Origin: Bog-159 sp035541265
Lineage (GTDB): Bacteria; Acidobacteriota; Terriglobia; Bryobacterales; Bryobacteraceae
Assembly (NCBI GenBank): GCA_035541265.1
Contig: DATKNQ010000255.1
Location: 1 to 18,032, forward strand
Direction: 5' to 3'
Length of the DNA stretch: 18,032 nt
A program made the translations under genes and the position numbers. The notes under the pieces were generated by a model that saw only the letters and a list, made by a program, of their open reading frames with translations, was not told where the DNA came from and did not search any database. Shown here piece after piece: positions 5,876 to 12,309 of this stretch; positions within the stretch are counted from its first letter, which is position 1, and each line of letters opens with the position of its first letter.

Positions 5876-7300
5876 TTATTGGGCGGCCCCGGCCAGTCCC
5901 AGATCCGCCAGGACCTTAGGCTTGGCCTCCTGGACGGCCAGCAGGTCGTGGCAGGCACCGCAATCCTGCGTCACGACTTTGCCGCCGGCAGCCGTGTGAT
6001 TGCCATCATGGCAGCGAAAGCACCCCGGCGAATTGTCATGGCCGACATTGTTGACATAAGTGCCCCAAGCCACCTTCATGGCAGGGAAAATGTTGCGGCG
6101 GTAGATAGCCACCAGCGCGTCGCCGGCTTGCTGGATGGCGCTTTCCTGGTGCTGGCGAATATCCGGATAGTTTTGCCGGTAATAGGCATCCAGTTCTGCC
6201 GGAATCCGGGCCGCGGCTTCCGCCCGGCTGGCGTAGGGCTTCCGCAGAATCTCGACGCCCTCCTTCTTTATATATGGCAGCGAAGCGGCGATCGAGCCGG
6301 CATTGATGGCAGTGTCCACTGCCTCGCCGGGCAATTGAAACGCATGGGTCGGACGATTGTGGCAGTCGACACAATCCATTTCGCGAAGGGGAAGATTACC
6401 GGGAAGTGGCGCCTTCGGATCCCCGGAACTGTACACCGTGGTATGTCCGGCGCTGTCTGTGTATTCCACCCAGGGGATGGCCTGCCGCTTCTCATCGGAA
6501 TAGGCATACCGGATATGAATGCCCGGACCCACGTGCATACCGTGGATCCCCGCCGTGTGCGAACCGCCGCCGATCTTGAGCATCAGCACCGTATAGGTCA
6601 GCGAATTCTGGGCGTCATCGGCATACTGCGGGATCACGCGCAGGCGGTCGGCCTCGAATTTCTGCGGCCAGTGGCAGACCTCGCAGGTCTCGCGCGCCGG
6701 GCGCAGATTCTGCACGGGCGACGGGATGGGGCGCGGATAATCGCTGAGCAGTGTGTGGAAAACCTGGCTGGTTCCCGAGAGCTTGCTGCGCACGAACCAG
6801 GATGCGCCCGGACCAATGTGGCAATCCACGCAAGCCACGCGGGCATGCGGAGAGTTTTCGTGCGCCGTGTATTCGGGCTGCATCACCGTGTGACAGGTGA
6901 GACCGCAGAAGGTCATCGTGTCCATGTAATTCACAGCGCTGTAACTGAGCTGGCTGCCGATGATCACGTTCAGGAAAGTGGTGGCGCCCACAAACATCAC
7001 CAGGCGGCGAAAATCCGCGTTTTGCCAGTTCAGTGGAGGGAAGTCCGTCCGGCGCTGGCGCCGCAGCAGAAAAATGCCGGCCGGAATCAGGGCGAGCCCC
7101 GCGAAGAAAAGCGCAGGCAGAATCAGGAACACCAGAATCCCGATATAGGGGTGCGTGATCTCGCCGCGCAGGGTCACCGGCAGCAGGAACAGCCAGAAGA
7201 CCGTTGCGGTGGTTACCAAAATCACGCCGATCAGGCTGATCCAGTTATTCGATAGGTAGACGAGTGAAGACAGGTTCTCACGAGACAGCATGCGCGGCAT
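5876..7300 (-). CDS. NapC/NirT-type membrane multihaem cytochrome, ImcH/CymA-like quinol dehydrogenase
   Basis: The product has 474 residues, with three predicted membrane segments at about 20-44, 52-80 and 98-117 and then a periplasmic haem domain. Haem sites are CGLTCH (132-137, a CX3CH) and CXXCH at 157, 206, 310, 427 and 447: six in all. The segment FCGLTCHTVMQPE followed by CVDCHIGPG is the NapC/NirT core. Three N-terminal membrane helices plus a long haem tail resemble Geobacter ImcH more than the one-helix CymA. The inferred job is to oxidise menaquinol and pass electrons to the MtrA-like cytochrome. It is the first gene of the co-oriented cluster and diverges from ttcA. A TACAAT hexamer ends 9 bases before the ATG and no Shine-Dalgarno is seen. 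A second ATG lies three codons in. It could instead serve a nitrite or other periplasmic reductase, but none is nearby. Confidence 0.85.
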   Translation of the reverse strand: MPRMLSRENLSSLVYLSNNWISLIGVILVTTATVFWLFLLPVTLRGEITHPYIGILVFLILPALFFAGLALIPAGIFLLRRQRRTDFPPLNWQNADFRRLVMFVGATTFLNVIIGSQLSYSAVNYMDTMTFCGLTCHTVMQPEYTAHENSPHARVACVDCHIGPGASWFVRSKLSGTSQVFHTLLSDYPRPIPSPVQNLRPARETCEVCHWPQKFEADRLRVIPQYADDAQNSLTYTVLMLKIGGGSHTAGIHGMHVGPGIHIRYAYSDEKRQAIPWVEYTDSAGHTTVYSSGDPKAPLPGNLPLREMDCVDCHNRPTHAFQLPGEAVDTAINAGSIAASLPYIKKEGVEILRKPYASRAEAAARIPAELDAYYRQNYPDIRQHQESAIQQAGDALVAIYRRNIFPAMKVAWGTYVNNVGHDNSPGCFRCHDGNHTAAGGKVVTQDCGACHDLLAVQEAKPKVLADLGLAGAAQ

Positions 7301-7309
7301 GATACGCCG

Positions 7310-7315
7310 ATTGTA
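7310..7315 (-). promoter_or_regulatory. Candidate -10 hexamer for NapC-type gene
   Basis: TACAAT on the minus strand ends 9 bases before the ATG at 7300. No convincing -35 is found at 16-18 bases, and there is no Shine-Dalgarno, so a leaderless or near-leaderless transcript is possible. Confidence 0.3.
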
Positions 7316-7341
7316 AGCCCATATGCGCCTTTCCGGGCAGC

Positions 7342-7347
7342 TATAAT
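7342..7347 (+). promoter_or_regulatory. Candidate -10 hexamer for ttcA
   Basis: A perfect TATAAT ends 8 bases before the GTG at 7356. An in-frame TAA at 7344 inside it rules out an earlier start. With no Shine-Dalgarno, the transcript would begin at or within a couple of bases of the GTG. No good -35 is visible. Confidence 0.45.
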
Positions 7348-7355
7348 CGAACTAC

Positions 7356-8129
7356 GTGGAGCTGGAGAAAACACTACTGCGCAAAGTCGGCGAGGCGATC
7401 CATCGCTTTAAGATGATCCGCGATGGCGACCGCGTGGCTGTAGCTCTTTCGGGCGGCAAGGATTCCGTGACGCTGCTCGAAGCGCTGTTGCTGCTCGCCG
7501 CGCGCGCGCCCATCGATTTCTCCGTCTGCGCATTCACTGTAGAACAGGGCAAGTTCCTGCGCCCCATCGAGCCGCTGGCCGAGTATCTGAAACAGCGCGG
7601 CGTGGCGTGGACCTACTATCGCGACCAGCCCTCGCTGCGCCTGCTCGAAGAGCAGCCCGGCCACGGTTGCGACTTGTGCAGCCGTTATCGCCGCCGCGCG
7701 GTGTACGAGATCTGTTCCGGGTTGGGCGCTAACGTCATCGCCTTCGGCCACACGGCGGACGATTTCTGCGAGGCGCTGCTGCGCAATGCACTGTTCACCG
7801 GGCGCCTGAGCGCCTTGCCGCCGGTCACTCACTCGCGCGATCGGCAGTTCCGCCTGATCCGCCCGCTCGTGTTCGTCACCGAAGACATCACCCGCGCCTA
7901 TGCCGAAGCGCGCGCCGTGCCGCTCACGCCCTGCGATTGCTCGCTGCGCACCGGCACGGTGCGGCGATCGCTGCGCGGCGTGTTCAGCGAACTCGAGAAA
8001 GAGTTTCCGCATCTGAAAGAGAACATGCTTTCCGCCATGGGCAACGTGGATACAAAAAGGTTGCTCGACCCGCGGCTGCTCGACCTCGAGACTGAAGAAC
8101 TGTTCCCCATACTGCAACCGCAAGACTGA
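7356..8129 (+). CDS. ttcA: TtcA-family tRNA 2-thiocytidine biosynthesis enzyme (PP-loop ATPase)
   Basis: The product has 257 residues. The PP-loop SGGKDS is at 32-37, the CXXC pair at C105/C108 (CDLCSRYRRR), GHTADD at 131-136, and further cysteines at C193 and C195 (PCDCS). In TtcA the CXXC pair and a downstream Cys hold a [4Fe-4S] cluster used to thiolate cytidine 32 of certain tRNAs after ATP activation. All of these elements are present. The protein is shorter than E. coli TtcA (about 311 residues), as in many short members, so a related TtcA/TtuA-type specificity cannot be excluded. The C-terminal CXC replaces the PCxxC seen in the enterobacterial enzyme. GTG is the first possible start after an in-frame stop. 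The gene stands alone, divergent from the NapC-type cytochrome and 17 bases before the lipase-like gene. Confidence 0.85.
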   Translation: MELEKTLLRKVGEAIHRFKMIRDGDRVAVALSGGKDSVTLLEALLLLAARAPIDFSVCAFTVEQGKFLRPIEPLAEYLKQRGVAWTYYRDQPSLRLLEEQPGHGCDLCSRYRRRAVYEICSGLGANVIAFGHTADDFCEALLRNALFTGRLSALPPVTHSRDRQFRLIRPLVFVTEDITRAYAEARAVPLTPCDCSLRTGTVRRSLRGVFSELEKEFPHLKENMLSAMGNVDTKRLLDPRLLDLETEELFPILQPQD

Positions 8130-8146
8130 ACCGCGCTGGTGTTGAT

Positions 8147-10288
8147 ATGCTGAACACCATGTGCCGCATTGTGCCCGCACTTACTTTATTCTTATATGCT
8201 CCGCTGCTGGTGGCGAGCGGAGTGGTCGTAAGCTGGAATCCACAGGACCCCAGTGTAGGTCCCTATCCCTCGGACGTGCTCACGACGCCGGACTCGACGC
8301 AGAAAACAGGTATCCGCGTGAACCTGCCAATGCCGGACTGTAATTCTGCCCCCAGCGACTGCCAGGACGTGGAACTGATTAATCAGCTCGATGGCTTCCA
8401 GACCGCGCCGCGCATCCGCGTGACCTTCTCCGCCCCTATCGATCTGAACACCATGCACCACGCCATCTACTATGTGGCGCTGGATAACCTGACCAACGAA
8501 GAACACGGGATCAATTTCACCGGCCAAATGCTGTACCTGACCCAGATGATCTACGATCCCACGACGAACTCGATCTACGGCAAGCCGGACGGCAACCTTG
8601 ACCAACACCGGCGATACCTGATCGTGGTGCTGGATAAGCTCAACGACCTGGCCGGCGATCCGGTCGAGCCGGATCCGGGGTACACCAACTGCGTGCATCC
8701 GGCCCCGGGAGTAGGCACTCTGACCGCCTATTGCAGCGAGCTTTCGCAGGCGGTGAATCAAGTGGCCGGCGAGTTTGCGCCCTATCACATCATCGGGGCA
8801 TCGGTGTTCACCACGATGAACGTGACCACCTGGCTCGAGAAGGCTCATGCCCTGCTGCCGGATGTGACGCCGCCGCCCACACCGTCGCAGCCGCCACTGT
8901 TGATTCCGTTCTCAAACATCGCGTCGCTGGTGCTGCACGAACAGGTCGCCACCAGCCCGCCGCAATTTGCGGACGTGCCGTTGCCGATTACCAATTCCTT
9001 GTTCGAAGGTATCGGCGGCATTTATTTCGGGTCGTTCGCTTCGCCGAATTTTCTGAACGATCAACAAGTGATCCCATGGACGCCCACCGGCCAGGACGTG
9101 ACGCTGCCCGGCTCGGTGAACGAAATCTATTTCCACATCTACCTGCCTTCCACCGCGGAGCCCGCCGGCGGCTACCCGGTCGTGATTTACGGCCACGGCC
9201 TGGGCGATAGCCAGTGGGGCGGGCCGAGCGCGGTCGCGCCCACGCTCGCGAAAGCCGGATTCGCGACCATCGCCATCAACGCGGTGGGCCACGGATTCGG
9301 ACCGCAGAGTCAGGTCATCATTACGTACAAGACCGGCAACGTGACGACGCTCACCGCCGGAGGCCGCGGCGTGGATCTGAATGGCGATGGCACGATCGGC
9401 GCGGACGAAGGCTGCCAGGCCATGAACCCCGCGCAAGTCGGGCTGCGCGACTGCTTGCGGCAAACCGCGCTCGATTTATCGGAACTGGTGCGCACGATCG
9501 AAAGCGGCATCGACGTGAATGGCGACGGCCAGCCCGATATCGATGCCACACATATTTATTATGTGGGTGAGTCGCTCGGCTCGCTCTACGGCACGATTTT
9601 TTCCGCGCTCGAACCGGACGTGCCCGCGTCGGTATTGAACGTGGGCGGCGGCTCGGTGGTCGATATCGTGCGCTGGAGCCCGGCCTATCATTCGCTCGCC
9701 GCCGACCTGCTGGGTTCGCGCACGCCGTCGCTGCTCAACGAAGGCACCGATTTCAACGACAACTACGTCTTCCCGTATCAGCCGGTGGATGTCAACGAGG
9801 TGCCGGGCGCCATCGCGATCCAGAATGCGTTCGAGCTGTACGAGTGGTTCGAGGCGCCTGGCGATCCGGTGGCCTGGGCGCCGCACATGGCCGCCTCGCC
9901 GCTGCCCGGTGTGCCGTACAAGCGCATTCTGTTCCAGCTTGCGCGCAAAGACCTGACCATGCCGAACATGACCACCACGCGTCTGATCAAGGCCGCCAAT
10001 CAGCCCACCACCTGGATCTACCGGCACGACCTTGCGCTGGCCGACGGACTGGACCTGCCGCAGGACCCGCATCCGTTCCTGGCCCTGTTCATCGGCATCT
10101 CGGGCAACACCGTGGAGTTTCCTAGCCTGGACGGCATCCTGATCGGCCTGGCGGCACAGCAACAGGTGGCGGGCTTCTTCGCCTCCGGTGGAATCACAGC
10201 GCCCGATCCCAACACGTTTCTGCCGTCCGCCATTCCGCAGGGACTATTTCAGATTCCCGCCGCGCTGCCCGAAAACAACGGCTACTGA
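8147..10288 (+). CDS. Exported alpha/beta-hydrolase (bacterial lipase/esterase-like) with calcium-loop motifs
   Basis: The product has 713 residues. A signal-like N-terminus (hydrophobic 8-25) is followed by a region with an Ig-like feel (about 25-230: RIRVTFSAPIDLNTM, LIVVLDKLNDLAG) as in bacterial lipases with an N-terminal beta domain. The hydrolase fold starts near 340: YPVVIYGHGLGDS (oxyanion HG at 350-351), strand FATIAINAVGHG, and the nucleophile elbow GESLG with S476. A possible catalytic His is in DPHPF near 642. Between strand and nucleophile lie two acidic loops, DLNGDGTIGADE (410-421), a full EF-hand loop pattern, and DVNGDGQPD (456-464), a dockerin-like pattern. The probable role is extracytoplasmic ester or lipid hydrolysis, possibly Ca2+-dependent. 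The substrate is unknown. It starts 17 bases after ttcA without a clear ribosome site. Its stop abuts the convergent folE stop. Confidence 0.75.
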   Translation: MLNTMCRIVPALTLFLYAPLLVASGVVVSWNPQDPSVGPYPSDVLTTPDSTQKTGIRVNLPMPDCNSAPSDCQDVELINQLDGFQTAPRIRVTFSAPIDLNTMHHAIYYVALDNLTNEEHGINFTGQMLYLTQMIYDPTTNSIYGKPDGNLDQHRRYLIVVLDKLNDLAGDPVEPDPGYTNCVHPAPGVGTLTAYCSELSQAVNQVAGEFAPYHIIGASVFTTMNVTTWLEKAHALLPDVTPPPTPSQPPLLIPFSNIASLVLHEQVATSPPQFADVPLPITNSLFEGIGGIYFGSFASPNFLNDQQVIPWTPTGQDVTLPGSVNEIYFHIYLPSTAEPAGGYPVVIYGHGLGDSQWGGPSAVAPTLAKAGFATIAINAVGHGFGPQSQVIITYKTGNVTTLTAGGRGVDLNGDGTIGADEGCQAMNPAQVGLRDCLRQTALDLSELVRTIESGIDVNGDGQPDIDATHIYYVGESLGSLYGTIFSALEPDVPASVLNVGGGSVVDIVRWSPAYHSLAADLLGSRTPSLLNEGTDFNDNYVFPYQPVDVNEVPGAIAIQNAFELYEWFEAPGDPVAWAPHMAASPLPGVPYKRILFQLARKDLTMPNMTTTRLIKAANQPTTWIYRHDLALADGLDLPQDPHPFLALFIGISGNTVEFPSLDGILIGLAAQQQVAGFFASGGITAPDPNTFLPSAIPQGLFQIPAALPENNGY

Positions 10289-10891
10289 TTACTTGCCGCT
10301 GTTGACTAGCGAGAGAAATTCGTCGCGCGTTGCCTTGCGGTTGCGGAACGCGCCCAGCATGGCGCTGGTGACGGCGCCCGAATGCTGCTTCTCCACCCCG
10401 CGCATCATCATGCAAAAATGCCGCGCTTCGCAGATCACGCCTACGCCCACCGGATCGATCAGTTCCTGGATGGTCTGCGCGATCTGCTGCGTCATGCGCT
10501 CCTGGATCTGCAGCCGCCGCGCGAACACGTCCACCAGCCGCGGCAGCTTGCTCAGCCCGATCACCCGCTCGCGCGGGATGTACGCCACGTGCACCTTGCC
10601 GAAGAACGGCAGCATGTGATGCTCGCACATGCTGAAGAACTCGATGTCCTTCATGATGACCATCTCGTCGTACTTGACCGTGAACAGCGCGCCGTTGACC
10701 ACCTGCTTCACATCCATCTGGTAGCCGCTGGTGAGGAAGCGCATGGCCCGCGCCACGCGCTCAGGCGTGCGCACCAGGCCTTCCCGCTGCACATCTTCGC
10801 CGAGGTTTTCGAGCATCTCCTTCACCAGCGGCGCAATGGCATCGCCGGCCGGCGGCTGGATCATTTTTACCGTTGCTTTATTCGTCTTCAT
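10289..10891 (-). CDS. folE: GTP cyclohydrolase I
   Basis: The product has 200 residues from the ATG at 10891. A TTG at 10906 would add five. It converts GTP to 7,8-dihydroneopterin triphosphate, the entry step of folate, biopterin-type and deazapurine pathways. Family hallmarks are complete: EGLVRTPERVARA, the zinc and active-site segment SMCEHHMLPF (C89, H92), HVAYIPRERVIGLSKLPR, and a third zinc ligand in EARHFCMMMRG (C160). A QHSGAVTSAM segment follows. Retention of Cys, His and Cys marks it as the zinc type IA enzyme. It is the last gene of a three-gene pteridine operon, overlapping the preceding PTPS-family gene by 14 bases. Its stop TAA directly abuts the stop of the convergent lipase-like gene with no base between. 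Confidence 0.96.
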   Translation of the reverse strand: MKTNKATVKMIQPPAGDAIAPLVKEMLENLGEDVQREGLVRTPERVARAMRFLTSGYQMDVKQVVNGALFTVKYDEMVIMKDIEFFSMCEHHMLPFFGKVHVAYIPRERVIGLSKLPRLVDVFARRLQIQERMTQQIAQTIQELIDPVGVGVICEARHFCMMMRGVEKQHSGAVTSAMLGAFRNRKATRDEFLSLVNSGK

Positions 10892-11312
10892 GGGCTGATA
10901 CTTCAAACGTGTTGCGGGCGGTCTCGGCGATCGAAACCTTTTCGAGAACCGGCCCGTTTTCCGGAAACGCGGCGCTCCAGTTCTGGGCGAGCCGCCGCAC
11001 GATTTCCCGGCCCAGGTTCTCCGAGGTGGGCACCGCCGCGCCGAACGCCGCCACTTCCGTGTTCAGGTTGCGATGCTCGAAAGGCTCGAGCACCTGCTGA
11101 CGCACCAGGCGGTCCAGAGCTGCAATGTCGACGGCACGCGCCGTGCGCGGATCGAGCGGCCCGCGCACGCTCACCGCAACTTCGTAATTGTGGCCGTGCC
11201 CGAAAGGGTTGTTGCACTTGCCGTACAACTCGCGATTCTCAGCGGCGCTCCGCGCCGGAGTGTGCAACCGGTGCGAAGCGGAAAAGCGATAGGTGCGCGT
11301 GACGCGGATCAT
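10878..11312 (-). CDS. 6-pyruvoyl-tetrahydropterin synthase/QueD family, copy 1 (catalytic Cys present)
   Basis: The product has 144 residues. Zinc ligands are H14 (FSASHRL) and H39/H41 (GHGHNY). The catalytic Cys is C33 within YGKCNNPFGHGHNY, which is nearly the animal PTPS motif. The conserved Glu is E130 (IAET). The usual Asp of the Asp-His pair is Glu here (E79-H80, FEHRNLN). Members act on dihydroneopterin triphosphate to give 6-pyruvoyl-tetrahydropterin (PTPS) or 6-carboxy-tetrahydropterin (QueD). Sequence alone does not decide, though the KCNNP motif leans to the PTPS type. The start ATG overlaps the stop of copy 2 as ATGA, and the 3' end overlaps folE, so the substrate-producing enzyme is made from the same message. 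No queC, queE or sepiapterin-reductase-like partner is adjacent. Confidence 0.88.
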   Translation of the reverse strand: MIRVTRTYRFSASHRLHTPARSAAENRELYGKCNNPFGHGHNYEVAVSVRGPLDPRTARAVDIAALDRLVRQQVLEPFEHRNLNTEVAAFGAAVPTSENLGREIVRRLAQNWSAAFPENGPVLEKVSIAETARNTFEVSAHEDE

Positions 11313-11719
11313 ACCGGCTCTCCAAAATAATCCACGTACAGGTCGGGCGTCTCGTAGAGCCGCACGCCATGCAGCCGGGCGTTCGAAAAATGCGGCGCGA
11401 GCCGGTTCCAGATGTCGATGGCGATATTCTCCGGTGTGGGGATCACCTGGTCGAACGGCGTCACTTCGCGGTTCAGGAAGCGGTGGTCGTAGACGTCGAC
11501 CACTGCACTGTTCAGGATCTCCTTGAGCACCTTGAGATCGAGCACCATCCCGGTCACCGGATCCGGCGCGCCCTCCACGGTGACCTCCAGCAGGTAGTTG
11601 TGGCCGTGCCCGTGCGGATTGGCGGCCGCGCCAAACAACGCACGGTTTTCCTCGTCAGACAGCCGCGGGTTGCGGCAGACGTGCGACGCGGAAAACTCCA
11701 CTTTGCGGGTGATCAACAT
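11309..11719 (-). CDS. 6-pyruvoyl-tetrahydropterin synthase/QueD family, copy 2 (catalytic Cys replaced by Ala)
   Basis: The product has 136 residues from the ATG at 11719. An upstream in-frame ATG at 11779 would add an unlikely 20-residue tail, and AGGTGG stands 5 bases before 11719. Zinc ligands are H13 and H38/H40. The Asp-His pair (D78-H79, YDHRFLN) and the pterin-binding Glu (E123, YETPD) are intact. At the catalytic Cys the sequence is FGAAANPHGHGHNY, with A32 where C belongs. The only Cys nearby is C15, two residues after the zinc His. It is therefore either inactive in the PTPS/QueD reaction, specialised for other pterin chemistry, or a partner subunit for copy 1. It is first in the operon and divergent from the TlpA-like gene. 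Confidence 0.86.
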   Translation of the reverse strand: MLITRKVEFSASHVCRNPRLSDEENRALFGAAANPHGHGHNYLLEVTVEGAPDPVTGMVLDLKVLKEILNSAVVDVYDHRFLNREVTPFDQVIPTPENIAIDIWNRLAPHFSNARLHGVRLYETPDLYVDYFGEPV

Positions 11720-11724
11720 TGGAA

Positions 11725-11730
11725 CCACCT
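11725..11730 (-). promoter_or_regulatory. Shine-Dalgarno deciding the start of PTPS copy 2
   Basis: AGGTGG on the minus strand, 5 bases before the ATG at 11719. It supports this start over the upstream in-frame ATG at 11779. Confidence 0.6.
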
Positions 11731-11765
11731 TTTGGATGCGGCAAAAGGCCGGGAAGTACATTAAA

Positions 11766-11795
11766 ATTATAGTATCCACCGATGACCAGTACCAA
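11766..11795 (-). promoter_or_regulatory. Candidate sigma70-type promoter for the pteridine operon
   Basis: On the minus strand, TTGGTA (11795-11790), an 18-base spacer and a perfect TATAAT (11771-11766). This gives a leader of roughly 40 bases before the Shine-Dalgarno-equipped ATG at 11719. It overlaps the divergent -10 of the TlpA-like gene, so the two promoters probably compete. Confidence 0.45.
11768..11773 (+). promoter_or_regulatory. Candidate -10 hexamer for TlpA-like gene
   Basis: TATAGT ends 8 bases before the ATG at 11782. No ribosome site fits in the gap, so the transcript may be leaderless. It shares bases with the TATAAT of the opposite promoter. Confidence 0.35.
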
Positions 11796-12303
11796 AATCG
11801 ATCAACTGCTGAAGACCGGCATCGCCGTGCTGCTGGCGGTCTTCGTGTTTGTGCTCTACACGTCGATGCACGAGCGTATCATCGGCGTTGGCGACAACGC
11901 CCCGAGTTTCACGATCACCGCCGATAACGGCCGTGTCATCACCCCCGCGAACTTCGGCGGCCGCCTGCTGGTCCTGAACTTCTGGGCCACCTGGTGCCAG
12001 CCGTGCGTGGAGGAGGTGCCTTCACTCAACGAATTCGCGAAGGAGATGGCCGGCTCAGGCGTCGTGGTGCTGGGGGTCAGCATGGATACCAAGCCGGACG
12101 CCTACCAGGCCTTTCTCAACCGCGCGCACATCTCGTTCATGACTGCGCGCGATCCGCAAGCCAAGATCAGCGCCGAGTACGGCACATTCAAATACCCGGA
12201 ATCTTACATCATCGACTCGAAGGGCAAGGTTATCCAGAAGATCATCGGCGCCACCAACTGGACGGACGGCAACATGATCACCGCCGTCAAGTCTTTCTTG
12301 TAG
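11782..12303 (+). CDS. Membrane-anchored TlpA/ResA-type thiol-disulfide oxidoreductase
   Basis: The product has 173 residues. A single N-terminal membrane segment (about 12-27) anchors a thioredoxin domain outside the cytoplasm. The active site is WCQPC (C72, C75) after VLNFWAT, and the cis-Pro region is KYPESYII (P139). The layout matches TlpA/ResA proteins, which reduce the disulfide in apo-cytochrome c before haem attachment or keep other exported thiols reduced. The cytochrome-rich cluster in this window would create demand for such a protein, but the gene is 4.5 kb away and separately transcribed, so the link is only suggestive. It diverges from the pteridine operon, and its TAG stops 6 bases before the end of the convergent peptidase gene. 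No other maturation gene is adjacent. Confidence 0.88.
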   Translation: MTSTKIDQLLKTGIAVLLAVFVFVLYTSMHERIIGVGDNAPSFTITADNGRVITPANFGGRLLVLNFWATWCQPCVEEVPSLNEFAKEMAGSGVVVLGVSMDTKPDAYQAFLNRAHISFMTARDPQAKISAEYGTFKYPESYIIDSKGKVIQKIIGATNWTDGNMITAVKSFL

Positions 12304-12309
12304 GGCGGC

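Noticed and set aside
5879..7255. Plus-strand open frame opposite the NapC-type gene
   Set aside because: It mirrors the real gene almost end to end and has an improbable His/Gly/Arg-rich composition.
10289..11719. Queuosine (preQ0) operon
   Set aside because: FolE and QueD-like proteins would fit, but queC, queE and queF are not adjacent, and copy 1 carries the animal-type KCNNP motif. The end product is left open.
11720..11779. Longer PTPS copy 2 starting at 11779
   Set aside because: The added 20 residues are unlike the family N-terminus, overlap the promoter region, and a good Shine-Dalgarno sits before 11719.
11782..12303. TlpA-like gene as part of the cytochrome cluster
   Set aside because: It is 4.5 kb away, on the other strand, and separated by unrelated genes. 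A functional link is possible but not shown by position.
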